DNA of 64,000 nt from Flexifilum sp963727545 (GTDB lineage: Bacteria > Chloroflexota > Anaerolineae > Aggregatilineales > Phototrophicaceae): the NCBI GenBank assembly GCA_963727545.1, contig CAVSGS010000005.1, forward strand, positions 248,001-312,000. The letters run 5' to 3'. Positions 9,813 through 18,384 of this stretch are shown here, piece by piece (the stretch's first letter is position 1; the number at the start of each line of letters is the position of its first letter). The notes under the pieces were generated by a model. That model was given only the letters and a program-made list of their open reading frames with translations, was not told where the DNA came from and ran no database searches. A program made the position numbers and the translations under genes.

Positions 9813-9840
9813 TTGAACATCCTTATGGTATACTCAAACG

Positions 9841-10452
9841 ATGAAGAATGTCAACCAGCAACTTACCCACCGCCAGCGCCAAGCGCTCGCCACGCGCCAA
9901 TTGATCGTCGCTTCAGCGACCGCGCTCTTTCTTGAGCAGGGCTACGTCGCCACCACCATCGACGCGATTGCCGCACAAGCGGGTGTCGCCGTCAGCACGG
10001 TCTATTCGATTTTCACCAACAAACGGGGAATTCTGAACGAGATCCGCCAGCAGTGGCACGGTCAATCACAGATCAAGGCGATTTTGGCCGAGGCGATCGC
10101 CCGGAACGATGCTGAGCACTTCCTCGAACAAGTCGCGTATGCGTCGCGCCGCCAATGGGAAACCGGCGCGACCATGATGACGATCTACGAGAGCGCCGCC
10201 GCCGCCGATGCCGAAGCTGCCGCCGAACTCCAAGCCGCGCGCGACGGTCGGCGCGCCAATTTAGGCGGATTTGTGAGCACGATCTACCCATTATTGCGGC
10301 AGGACATCGACAGCGCGCAGGCGACCGCAATCATCCTCGCCCTAACGCTTGCCGAGCTTTACACCGAACTGGTCACGGTCGCCGGATGGTCGCCCGACGC
10401 CTACGAGCAGTGGCTCAGCCGATACGCTCAAGCGGCAGTTGCTGCCAGCTAA
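9841..10452 (+). CDS. TetR/AcrR-family transcriptional regulator
   Basis: A 203-residue repressor-type protein. Residues about 15-60 are the TetR helix-turn-helix: ATRQLIVASATALFLEQGY, then ATTIDAIAAQAGVAVSTVY and SIFTNKRGIL, a near-consensus match. The remainder is an alpha-helical ligand-binding and dimer domain with Ala-rich stretches. It faces away from the ester cyclase gene, with the 15-bp palindrome between them, which suggests local autoregulation in response to an unknown small molecule. Its stop overlaps the convergent PPK2 stop by 4 bp. Confidence 0.9.
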   Translation: MKNVNQQLTHRQRQALATRQLIVASATALFLEQGYVATTIDAIAAQAGVAVSTVYSIFTNKRGILNEIRQQWHGQSQIKAILAEAIARNDAEHFLEQVAYASRRQWETGATMMTIYESAAAADAEAAAELQAARDGRRANLGGFVSTIYPLLRQDIDSAQATAIILALTLAELYTELVTVAGWSPDAYEQWLSRYAQAAVAAS

Positions 10453-11256
10453 TCGGGAATCGTGACGTTGCTCAAATCCTGCGTCGGCTTGGGGAAAGCG
10501 ACTTTCATGTCTTCGAGCGTCTCGACCAGCGCCCGCGTGATCACGATGTCGCGGTACCACTTGTGATTCGCCGGAACGACGTACCACGGCGCGTACTCGG
10601 TGTTGCACTTGGTCAGCACGTCCTCGAAGGCGTCCATGTAGTGATCCCACTGCTCGCGCACGGGCAGGTCGTCAATCGAGAACTTCCACCACTTGTCCGG
10701 GCGATCCAGCCGATCCTGTAGGCGCTGCTTTCTGCTCGTCTTTGCTGATGTGCAGGTAGAACTTCAGGATGCGGGTGCCGCTCTCGTAGAGATTGCGCTC
10801 GAATTCATTAATGCGCTCGTAGCGCGATTGCCAGACCTTGCGCTGCACCAATCCGTTGACGCGCACGACCAGCACGTCCTCGTAATGGCTGCGGTTGAAG
10901 ATGCCGATGTAGCCCTTCCCCGGCGTGTGCTGGTGAATCCGCCAGAGAAAATCGTGCGATAGTTCTTCCGACGTCGGCGCTTTGAAGCTGGTCACCTGCA
11001 CGCCTTGCGGGTTGACGCTGTCGAAGACCTTCTTGATCGTGGAGTCTTTGCCGCCCGCGTCCATCGCTTGCAGGACAACCAGCAGCGACTGCGTGTGCTG
11101 GGCGTAGAGCTTCTCCTGTAGGTCGGCGAGCTTGGCTTCGAGCTTCTGCTCCTCTTTCTTGGCGTCGTCTTTGCTCCAGCCTGCCGTGAAATCGGGATCG
11201 TAGTCTTTCAGGTGGACTTTCTTGCCGAGCGGCGGGATTAACTGCTGATCTGCCAT
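10449..11256 (-). CDS. Polyphosphate kinase 2 family protein, one frame break as assembled
   Basis: PPK2 enzymes transfer phosphate between polyphosphate and nucleotides. The Walker A-like motif appears as QAMDAGGKDSTIKKVF near residue 70, followed by SFKAPTSEELSHDFLWRIHQ and the Walker B-like IFNRSHYEDVLVVRV. The C-terminal part (REQWDHYMDAFEDVL, then APWYVVPANHKWYRD) is in another frame. Dropping one A from an AAA run at 10729-10731 restores QKQRLQDRLDRPDKWWKFS and a protein of about 269 residues, as expected. The second of two ATGs is used because GGAG precedes it at proper spacing. Likely an assembly error rather than a dead gene. Confidence 0.85.
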
Positions 11257-11287
11257 AAGAGTTGCCCACTCCATATCTACTAACCAA

Positions 11288-11812
11288 CTATGAGGAGACT
11301 AACGCCTCTGCCGATAAAATGATGTAAAAAGGCGGTATCCCCATGTAGTATACCCGGTACAGTACCTTATCCTCAAAGGCTGCCAGCGCTTCTGAGGACT
11401 TTAACGAAAACTTCTGTCGTCCAATGCGAACCCCGTAATGAGTCGTTTGGCGGCGCTGTTTGATACTGGTCAGGGCATGACCGTCCACGCCATAAACTTT
11501 CCCGACAAGGACATTGCGAAGCCTGACCAACATGAAAGTGCCAGATAGTGCAAAAATGAATAGCAACCATAACAGTAGATATGGCAGCAAACGATCTTGA
11601 ACCAGTAGTAAACCGATCAGGGAGAAGACAGCGAGTATCCAGAGAAATATCGACGCGAAAACGCCGATGAATACAAAACTGGGACGATATTTCAGCAGCA
11701 AGCTGCGTTGATTCGCAGTCAACTCCCGTTTTTGATTTGCTGCTAAATCTTCAGCGTTGAATTGTAGTCCGCTGCTCAGGCGCTCATTCAGAAGAATGTT
11801 CTGACTGCCCAT
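11288..11812 (-). CDS. Membrane protein of unknown function
   Basis: 174 residues with a soluble N-terminus of about 45, two adjacent hydrophobic helices (about 47-70 and 74-95), then a C-terminal domain of about 75 residues (GKVYGVDGHALTSIKQ, GRQKFSLKSSEALAAF, YRVYYMGIPPFYIILSAEAL) that looks like a small beta-rich fold. Base composition is visibly more AT-rich than neighbours, hinting at different origin or weak selection. Starts 8 bp after the rqcH stop, so probably co-transcribed. No family recognised. Confidence 0.7.
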   Translation of the reverse strand: MGSQNILLNERLSSGLQFNAEDLAANQKRELTANQRSLLLKYRPSFVFIGVFASIFLWILAVFSLIGLLLVQDRLLPYLLLWLLFIFALSGTFMLVRLRNVLVGKVYGVDGHALTSIKQRRQTTHYGVRIGRQKFSLKSSEALAAFEDKVLYRVYYMGIPPFYIILSAEALVSS

Positions 11813-11820
11813 ATCCTTTC

Positions 11821-13535
11821 CTAAAAGTCCGTATTGGCGCTGGGCGTCACCGTCCGCGTTTCCTCGTTGCGATAGGTGACCATCCCCGCTCCCGCGCCTT
11901 TGATCTTGCGGACGTAGCGACGATCAGTCACGTCGACGATGGCGCTGCTCTCGCTGCGGTTGGCGCTGTAGTAGGCAGCCAGCGCCGCGACCCGCTCGAT
12001 CAGGCTTTCGGGGATCTGCCGCCCATCGACCTTGATGATCGCGTGTGCACCGGCGACGCCGCGCGCGTGCAGCCACAAATCCTGCGGACCGCCCTTGTCG
12101 AAAGTGACCATCTCGTTCTGGCGGCTGTTCCGCCCGATCCAGATCGACAAAGCCATCCTTACTGACGATGCGCAAAGGCGCGCTCTTGCCACCGCCGCCC
12201 ATGCGCGCGCGCGGCTTGCCTTTCCAGTAGCCCTGTGCTTGCAGCGCCTGCTGCACCTCGTCGATTTCGGGCCAGTTGTTCGCCAGTTCGAGGTCGGTTG
12301 CCAACTGCGCGAGCCAGCCGAGTTCGTTTCCGGTCTGCTTGATCAAACCGGGCACATCGTCGAGCGCGCGCTTAGCTCGATTGTACTTGTCGAAATACTT
12401 CTGCGCATTTTCGAGCGGCGTCAGCGCCGGATCGAGCGCAATCACCAGTTCGGGCGCATCGAGGTCATATTGCGCCCGCAGTTCGGTCTGCTTGGGCTGG
12501 ATCGCGTACTGATAGGCGAGGATCAACTCGCCGCCTTTGCGCAGCAACTCGCGCTCGCTCTCGTCGGTCATCGAACGCTGGAGCGAGGCTAGCTTGCCTT
12601 CGAGCTTGCCGCTCGCATCCTTGATCGCGGCGCGGATGGGTTCCTTCGCGGCGTTGTAAGCGTCCTCGCCGGTCGGCGCGGAATAGTAGCGCGTCATCGC
12701 TTCGCTGACCAACTCGACCGGATGCCACCCGTCGATGCTCTCCAACGGATAAACGCTGTAGGCATCGACCAAGCCGTCGCTTTCAGCGATCCCCGGCTGC
12801 CACTCACGCCGCTTCAGCGGCTCGACCACTGCTTGCAAAGCGGTCAGCAGCTTTTCCGGGTCGGCGGCAGTCGCTTTCTGATCGTGGACGCCGCTGGCGC
12901 GGAAAGCGATCTCGCGGGCGAGCAGTGGAACTCATCCCCAACAGGTGCGAGGTCAAGACCTGATGCGTTTTGCGCTTGGGGTCGTGCGTGACATCAAACG
13001 CTCCGATCAGGCTTTCCAGCGTGATCGTGAACGGATCGAGCTTGCCGATTTGCGGCGGCGGCGGGACGTACTCATGCGCGGGCAAGCTGACGCGATAGCG
13101 GTTCTCGTCGGGACCGACGCGGCGCATACAGTCGAGGATCACGCCGTTCTGTACCAGCAGCAAATTAGCACGGCGCTCCATCGGCTCGACGATGATCGTC
13201 AAGTCGCCCTCCTGCCCCTGCACGTCGATCTGGAGGATGCGATCCCATGCCGGTTGGCTGACGTGGGTGATGATGCCGCCTTCGACGTAGCGGCGCACCA
13301 GCAAGCCGAGCGTGGTCGGCTGCTGCAAGCCCCGGCGCAGCTTGTCCGGCACCAGATGGACGCGCGGCGTCTGCTGATCGGCGCTGAGATAAAGGTAGCG
13401 GCGCTGATGGCTGCCGTAGATTTCCAGCCCGATGCCGGTTTCATCCACGCTGAGTAAATCTTGGATGCGCCCGCCGACGAGCACGTCCATGAACTCGTCA
13501 ACCAGCGCGGAAATGGTAAAAACGTCTAGGTTCAT
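11821..13535 (-). CDS. rqcH: RqcH/NFACT family ribosome-quality-control protein, two frame breaks as assembled
   Basis: RqcH binds stalled 50S-peptidyl-tRNA and adds alanine tails. Three pieces in three frames cover the family: NFACT-N (MNLDVFTISALVDEF, VGGRIQDLL, PRVHLVPDKL), a coiled-coil middle with LTPLENAQKYFDKYNRAKRA (12360-12420), and NFACT-R with IGRNSRQNEMVTF and DLWLHARGVAGAHAII. One extra base at 12929-12930 and one at about 12145 account for both breaks: removing them reads GMSPLLAREIAFRASG and DGFVIWIGRNSRQNE. Restored length is about 570 residues, the family norm. Housekeeping role makes sequencing error the better explanation. Confidence 0.88.
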
Positions 13536-13570
13536 AAGCCGTATTGTAAGCTAAATAGGAAAAGATTTTA

Positions 13571-13635
13571 ACCGCCAAGACGCCAAGTACACCATGAAAA
13601 GTTATAGCTTGGCGATCTTGGCGTCTTGGCGGTTC
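13571..13635. repeat. Intergenic hairpin repeat of the AACCGCCAAGACGC family (copy 1)
   Basis: Left arm AACCGCCAAGACGCCAAG (13571-13588) is complementary to the right arm ending CTTGGCGTCTTGGCGGTT (13618-13635), around an AT-rich middle. Two other copies in the window are at 27237-27414 and 32754-32826. It lies between rqcH and the cytochrome c gene. Confidence 0.8.
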
Positions 13636-13637
13636 GA

Positions 13638-14111
13638 TTACTTCGCGTCGGGCGTGAGCAGATAGGCGATGATGTCGCCCAATTCTTGATCGCTGATGCG
13701 TTGGGCGAAATCCTTCGGCATCACGTCGGGATAGCCGGGGACGAGGTAAGCGCCCGGATCGGTGATCGACTGGTAGATGTAAGCCGCAGCCGTCAGCGGC
13801 GGGTTGCGCGTCGCCGCCCGTGCCGCGATCCCTTCCCACGACGGCGCGACCCCGTTCGCCGCGCCAACGCGGTGACAGACCACGCAGCCATACTTTTCGA
13901 GCGCCGCCTCAGCGTCTTCGGGATGCGCGTTCGCCAGCAGCGCCGTGACCCGCTCCTGATAGCTGTCCGCCGTGAGCGTTGCGGGCGCAGTCGTGCTCGG
14001 CTGCAAGTTGGTGAAAGCGTAGATGAAAATCACCGTGAAGACGATCAGGAACCCGATCACCAGATAGACGGGTAGACCCAGTTTACGCCAATTTAATCGT
14101 TGTCCAGACAT
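13638..14111 (-). CDS. Membrane-anchored c-type cytochrome
   Basis: 157 residues. One uncleaved-looking hydrophobic helix near residues 15-33 (VYLVIGFLIVFTVIFIYAF) anchors a soluble domain outside the membrane. Heme is attached at CVVCH (about residue 76); the likely Met axial ligand is in DVMPKDF near residue 130. The fold is a class I cytochrome c with a C-terminal helix DQELGDIIAYLLTP. Upstream on the same strand are ctaB and ctaA, which make heme A for cytochrome oxidase, so this is likely an electron carrier or oxidase-linked subunit. Interpretation of the partner is inference. Confidence 0.87.
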   Translation of the reverse strand: MSGQRLNWRKLGLPVYLVIGFLIVFTVIFIYAFTNLQPSTTAPATLTADSYQERVTALLANAHPEDAEAALEKYGCVVCHRVGAANGVAPSWEGIAARAATRNPPLTAAAYIYQSITDPGAYLVPGYPDVMPKDFAQRISDQELGDIIAYLLTPDAK

Positions 14112-14150
14112 AAAAGTGCATTTCGGTGCAAGGCGAAGCAGACGTCAGAC

Positions 14151-14176
14151 GTAGGGGCAAGGCATGCCTCGCCCAC
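14151..14176. repeat. GTAGGGGC palindrome, degenerate copy
   Basis: GTAGGGGCAAGGCATGCC followed by TCGCCCAC: outer arms of the family with the core GGCATGCC, decayed at the right edge. Lies between ctaB and the cytochrome c gene. Confidence 0.6.
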
Positions 14177-14206
14177 TCAATTCACGTAAAGCGTCTGCTT
14201 CACAGG

Positions 14207-15115
14207 CTAAAGCAGAAAAATGTCGAGGAGCATCGCCATAAACAGGAAGGCGAGATAAGCCGTCGAGAACTTGTAAGCGCTGCGGGCTGCCGCGCCGGTC
14301 TTCTTCTGGATCAAGATGATCGACGCGCGGATCAAGCCGATGCCCAGCACGACCGCCGAGAGACCGTAGATCGCGCCCAAGAAGCCGAAGAACACCGGCA
14401 GCAGGCTGATCAGCAAGAGAATAATCGCATACATCAGGATTTGCTGGCGCGTGACTTCCTCACCACGAGCGACCGGCATCATCGGCACGTTGGCGCGCGC
14501 ATAATCAGAATTGACCAGCAGCGCCAGCGCCCAACTGTGCGGCGGCGTCCAGTAGAAGATCACCGCGAACAGGATGAAGGCTTGATAGCCCAGCGTTCCG
14601 GTCACGGCTGCCCAACCAACCAACACCGGCATCGCGCCGGCACCACCGCCGATCAGGATGTTGAGCACGGTGTTCCGCTTGAGCAGCATGGTGTAGACGA
14701 TGACGTAGTAGACCGCTCCTCCCAACGCCAGACCCGCCGCCAACCAATTGACGAACATGCCCAAGATCAAGGTTGACCAGACGATCAACGCCAACCCGAA
14801 TAGCAGCGCGTTGATCGGCTCGACCCGCCCCGACGGAATCGGGCGGCGCGCGGTACGGCTCATCTTGGCATCCATGTCGCGGTCGTAGTATTGGTTGATC
14901 ACGCTGGCTCCGCCCGCCGACAACGCGCCGCCGACCAGCGTAGCGATCAGTGTGACCGGGTTAGGCAGACCATTCGCCGCGATCACCATCGCGACCAGCG
15001 TCGTGAACAGCAGCAGAATAACAATCGGCGGCTTGGTCAGCGCCAGATAGGTCTTGAGCGTCGTCTTGACACCCGGCTTGTCTAGTTGAGGAGAGGTCCC
15101 GACTGTGGTTGCCAT
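14207..15115 (-). CDS. ctaB: Protoheme IX farnesyltransferase (heme O synthase)
   Basis: Adds a farnesyl group to heme B to give heme O, the precursor of heme A. 302 residues of mostly membrane helices (about nine). Prenyltransferase signature NQYYDRDMDAKMSRTARRP near residue 95 binds Mg-farnesyl diphosphate; the second Asp-containing loop region follows at about 220 (ILFAVIFYWTPPHSWALA). N-terminal TKPPIVILLL is also typical. The start overlaps the end of ctaA by 34 bp, showing tight coupling; a cytochrome c gene follows. Normal length, no oddities. Confidence 0.95.
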   Translation of the reverse strand: MATTVGTSPQLDKPGVKTTLKTYLALTKPPIVILLLFTTLVAMVIAANGLPNPVTLIATLVGGALSAGGASVINQYYDRDMDAKMSRTARRPIPSGRVEPINALLFGLALIVWSTLILGMFVNWLAAGLALGGAVYYVIVYTMLLKRNTVLNILIGGGAGAMPVLVGWAAVTGTLGYQAFILFAVIFYWTPPHSWALALLVNSDYARANVPMMPVARGEEVTRQQILMYAIILLLISLLPVFFGFLGAIYGLSAVVLGIGLIRASIILIQKKTGAAARSAYKFSTAYLAFLFMAMLLDIFLL

Positions 15116-16014
15116 TCATCTTCCCATCGCTCAGCAGTATTCATCAACTCGATTACACTAAGAACAATCAGGGATGCCCACGTCGCCGCCGCGAACCCGA
15201 CGTGCGCCGCCGACCAGAGGGCATCCGCGCCGCTGAAGACGACCATCGCGCCCACACCGGCTTGACACAGGTAAAACACGAGCGCCAGCGCCGCCCACGT
15301 GCGGATGCGTCCGCTGCGGCGCGTCCACGCCGACCAGACCAGCAGGATCAGCGACAGCCCCAGCGCGACGACGGCGAAGCGGTGCAGCATGTGAATCGTC
15401 TGCAGCGTCCCCTGATCGAAGGGGAAGATCGCGCCATTACAGAGGGGCCAGTCGGTGCAGGCGAGCGTCGCACCGCTGCCACGGACCAGCGCCCCGGTTA
15501 AAATAATCACCAATGCCAGCGCCGCCGTCAGATAGCCCAGCACGGTGAAGGTATCGCGAACGTAATGCTGATCCGGCGTGTAAGTGGCGATCAGCGCCGC
15601 GACGATCAGCGAAGCAAGCAGCAGCATCGCCGTCGCTAGGTGCAGTGTCACCAGCGCCGGGGTCAGGTCATTAAGGACGACTGCCGCCCCCAACCCGGCT
15701 TGCGCCGCGTACAGGAACGCCGCCAAAATGGTCGCATAAAGGGCAGCGCGACGCTGCTTGCGAAAATCGCGCACGGCAACAATCAACGTCAGCACGCCGA
15801 AAATGCCGATCAAGAGCGCAAACAGGCGGTGGAGCCACTCGATCCACGCAGTCAGGTTATCCAGCGGGGGAAAAATCGTGCCATTGCAGAGGGGCCAGTG
15901 ATTACCGCAGCCTAGCCCGGAGTCGGTGACGCGAACCACCGCGCCAAAGACGATCAGACCCACCGTCAAAAGCGCGGTCGTCAGCGCTAGCGACGGGAAC
16001 AAACGTGAACGCAT
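15082..16014 (-). CDS. ctaA: Heme A synthase
   Basis: Oxidises the C8 methyl of heme O to a formyl group, making heme A for cytochrome c oxidase. Eight predicted membrane helices in two pseudo-repeats. Conserved His ligands are visible in each half (WIEWLHRLF, TLHLATAML; TIHMLHRFA, SAAHVGFAA), with the catalytic Glu in WIEWLHR. Both halves carry a Cys pair in the external loop (GCGNHWPLCNG; ACTDWPLCNG), as in the ancestral type. The ATG at 16014 (MRSRLFPS) is chosen over an upstream one because the additional 12 residues are polar and unlike the family. 310 residues. Operon with ctaB. Confidence 0.94.
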   Translation of the reverse strand: MRSRLFPSLALTTALLTVGLIVFGAVVRVTDSGLGCGNHWPLCNGTIFPPLDNLTAWIEWLHRLFALLIGIFGVLTLIVAVRDFRKQRRAALYATILAAFLYAAQAGLGAAVVLNDLTPALVTLHLATAMLLLASLIVAALIATYTPDQHYVRDTFTVLGYLTAALALVIILTGALVRGSGATLACTDWPLCNGAIFPFDQGTLQTIHMLHRFAVVALGLSLILLVWSAWTRRSGRIRTWAALALVFYLCQAGVGAMVVFSGADALWSAAHVGFAAATWASLIVLSVIELMNTAERWEDEWQPQSGPLLN

Positions 16015-16099
16015 TCTACCCTCTAAGCTTTCTCCTGCCGGGTGATCCAAGCGGCAGCGCTGCGGACTCCCGTTCCAGTCGGGCAGCGCACCCGACCCT

Positions 16100-16121
16100 A
16101 AAAAGGCAGCAAACCGCCTTT
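16100..16121 (-). terminator. Intrinsic terminator between a small membrane gene and ctaA
   Basis: On the minus strand AAAGGCGG-TTTG-CTGCCTTT forms an 8-bp stem (one G-T pair) running into a short T-run. It is 92 bp after the stop of the 16213-16524 gene and 86 bp before ctaA. Confidence 0.7.
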
Positions 16122-16212
16122 CCGTTTCGATATCTTACCCGTTATGGTCGGTGACCCTATATTACCACAGACTTACAGATTATATTTCGAGTACTACGAC
16201 CACAAGTTGAAC

Positions 16213-16524
16213 TTATTTGGCACTTTCGGCTTGGGTTTGCGCCTTAGTACGCCGCATACCCCAATCGAGCAGCCACAGCACGATCCCAATCGTCACCGCC
16301 ATCCCGACCAAGTTAAAGAGGACAAAGGCGATGAGAATGAAGAACTGGTTGGCTTTCCATGGCAGCATCACCGTCGGCGAAGCATCCGGCACGCCAACCT
16401 GCTGGAGCACGGGCAGCACCTGACCGTTGTTGGCGATCAACAGCGAAGTCAGCCCGCCGCCGATCAGCAGCAGAATGACAAGCACGACGAGAATCGTAAA
16501 GCGCTTCACGTACAGCCTCCGCAT
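16213..16524 (-). CDS. Small two-helix membrane protein, function unknown
   Basis: 103 residues: a basic N-terminus (MRRLYVKR), hydrophobic helix about 9-30, an external loop of about 25 residues with PDASPTVMLPWKAN, a second helix about 62-88 (FILIAFVLFNLVGMAVTIGIVLWLLDWG), and a charged tail. The layout superficially resembles LapA-like or oxidase-accessory proteins but no diagnostic motif is present. Placement upstream of ctaA, ctaB and cytochrome c hints at respiration; a terminator separates them, so the link is weak. Confidence 0.65.
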   Translation of the reverse strand: MRRLYVKRFTILVVLVILLLIGGGLTSLLIANNGQVLPVLQQVGVPDASPTVMLPWKANQFFILIAFVLFNLVGMAVTIGIVLWLLDWGMRRTKAQTQAESAK

Positions 16525-16591
16525 TGTTTTTAGTGCAAACCAGATGTTTAGCTAGATTGTACTCTTTGGAACAAGCTCCTGCAAGCAGAGA

Positions 16592-17479
16592 TTACAACTC
16601 CGCTGCCGCAGCGTCACCGTCGTCGTCATGGTCATCATAAATTGACGGCGGCTCCTGCAAATTGTCGTCCACCGCGTCGAGCAACTCACTGCTCGCGGTG
16701 TAATCGGCGGCGAGCAGTTCCGGCTCGGCAAGCGAAATGGTCGTCGCTTCGCGCGACATCGTGCGGTCCTCGCTTCGCGTAACCGTCGCTGACGGCACAC
16801 GCGGCAGCCGGAAGCCGAAAGTCGTCCCGACGCCGAGGACGCTATCTCCCCACACACGCCCGCCGTGCTGTTCGACGATCGCCTTGACCAGCCACAGCCC
16901 CAAGCCGATACCCGCAGCCCGTCCACCACCTTGCACCGTCGAGCGATAGAACCGCTCAAAAATGTGCGGCAGGTCCTCCGCGCCAATCCCGGAACCGGTA
17001 TCACGCACGCTGACTTCGACGTCATCGTCGTACCCGCGCGCGCTCAGCCAGACCGTACCGCCGCGCCGGTTATACTTGATGGCGTTGCTGATCAGTTCAA
17101 CGATCACCTGTTCAAACTGCCGACCGTCCGCCTCGATAGTGCCTAAATTCGGGTCAATCTCAAGCTGAAGCGTGATCTCGCGGCGCTCCGCCTGATCGCG
17201 GACGAGGTCGAGCGAGCGGGCAGCGACCACCTCCGGCTGGCAGGCAGACAGGTTCAAGGGCGAACCCGCCTCGATTCGCCCCAAAACGACCAGACGGTCG
17301 ATCACGCGCTGCATCTGCCGCACCGACGAGAGCGCCCGCTCACTGAAGTATTCCTGCCGTTCGGTCAGCGGTCCGGCAGCCTGAGTCAACTCGATGAACC
17401 CCATGACCGACGTAAGCGGACCGCGCAGTTCGTGGGCGAGCAGATTGACGATCTCAGTCCAATCCTCCGGCTCAGCCAT
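16592..17479 (-). CDS. Soluble sensor-type histidine kinase
   Basis: 295 residues with no membrane segment and no N-terminal sensor domain: the dimerisation/phosphoacceptor helix begins at once, with the H-box HELRGPLTSVMGFIEL (His near residue 16). The ATPase part has the N-box ELISNAIKYN (about 143), G1 DTGSGIG (about 175) and G2 GIGLGLWLVKAIVEQHGG (about 200). The last 70 residues are acidic and low-complexity. It should phosphorylate a response regulator, but none is adjacent. Its 5' end overlaps the 3' end of the metal-receptor gene by 8 bp, so the two are co-transcribed and may be linked functionally. Confidence 0.88.
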   Translation of the reverse strand: MAEPEDWTEIVNLLAHELRGPLTSVMGFIELTQAAGPLTERQEYFSERALSSVRQMQRVIDRLVVLGRIEAGSPLNLSACQPEVVAARSLDLVRDQAERREITLQLEIDPNLGTIEADGRQFEQVIVELISNAIKYNRRGGTVWLSARGYDDDVEVSVRDTGSGIGAEDLPHIFERFYRSTVQGGGRAAGIGLGLWLVKAIVEQHGGRVWGDSVLGVGTTFGFRLPRVPSATVTRSEDRTMSREATTISLAEPELLAADYTASSELLDAVDDNLQEPPSIYDDHDDDGDAAAAEL

Positions 17480-18371
17480 CGGCTTGCCCTTCGGTGAGCA
17501 GTGCGGGCAAGGCGGCGAACGCCCGCGCCATCCGCGTGCCGTACCACGTCAGCAGCGAGCCATCGACCAGATAGATCCGCCCGTTGTGCGCCGCCGGAAC
17601 GTCAAGCGCCGCGAAGATCGGAATATGCAACTCGTCGAAGGCGAACGGCTCACTCGGCAGCAGGATCACGTCCGGCTGCGCGGCGATCACCTCGTCGAAG
17701 GTCACGCGGGGATAGCGCGTATCGTGCCCGACCACCCGCGGATCGTCGGCGGGCAGCGGCTCAGCTTCACCGAGATCAGCTTGCAGCGGAAAACGGCGCT
17801 CGCGCTCGGCGAAGACGTTGGTACCGCCGCAGACGCGCAGCAGATCGTGGGCGAAGGTATCGGCATTGAAAGTCATCAGCGGATCGAGCCAGATGGGGAC
17901 AAAGACGCGGATCGGCGGATCGTGCACGATCCGTTCGAGCCAGTCGAGCGACCACTCCATCGCCCGCACCCGCTCGATCATGGTGCCGTCGTCAAAGACA
18001 TCCATCATCGACCAGAGCAGATTAAAGGCATCGCGGACGGTCTTGGGGAATGTCACCCAGATGGGGATGCCCGCCGCTTGCAGCGCTTCGGCATCTTCGC
18101 GGCGGTTTTCCTCTTGATTCATCAGCACCAGTTCGGGCTGAAGCTCGATAATCCGGGCGATGTCGGGATTCTTCACCCCGCCGACGCGCGGCAGCCGTGC
18201 TACTCCATCGGCGGGATAGATGCAGTAATCAGTGATGGCGATCAGGCGGTCGCCGAGACCCAGTTCGAACAGCGACTCGGTCAGGCTGGGCACCAGCGAT
18301 ACGACCCGACGCGGCGGATACCCGGTCGGCGACTCCATCTGATAGTGATAGGTACCCGGTTCCTGCGTCAT
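17472..18371 (-). CDS. BtuF-like helical-backbone metal/cobalamin receptor without signal peptide
   Basis: 299 residues of the TroA-like substrate-binding fold. The N-lobe starts RRVVSLVPSLTESLFELGLGDRLIAITDYC, the classic start of cobalamin/siderophore receptors, followed by PRVGGVKNPDIARIIELQPELVLMNQEENRRE. There is no signal peptide or lipobox, so the protein is probably cytoplasmic, as in a known subgroup annotated cobalamin-binding protein. No ABC transporter genes adjoin it. Start ATG at 18371 is 13 bp after the restored purA stop. It runs into the histidine kinase gene. Ligand unknown. Confidence 0.8.
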   Translation of the reverse strand: MTQEPGTYHYQMESPTGYPPRRVVSLVPSLTESLFELGLGDRLIAITDYCIYPADGVARLPRVGGVKNPDIARIIELQPELVLMNQEENRREDAEALQAAGIPIWVTFPKTVRDAFNLLWSMMDVFDDGTMIERVRAMEWSLDWLERIVHDPPIRVFVPIWLDPLMTFNADTFAHDLLRVCGGTNVFAERERRFPLQADLGEAEPLPADDPRVVGHDTRYPRVTFDEVIAAQPDVILLPSEPFAFDELHIPIFAALDVPAAHNGRIYLVDGSLLTWYGTRMARAFAALPALLTEGQADG

Positions 18372-18384
18372 CGCCGTTTTGCTC

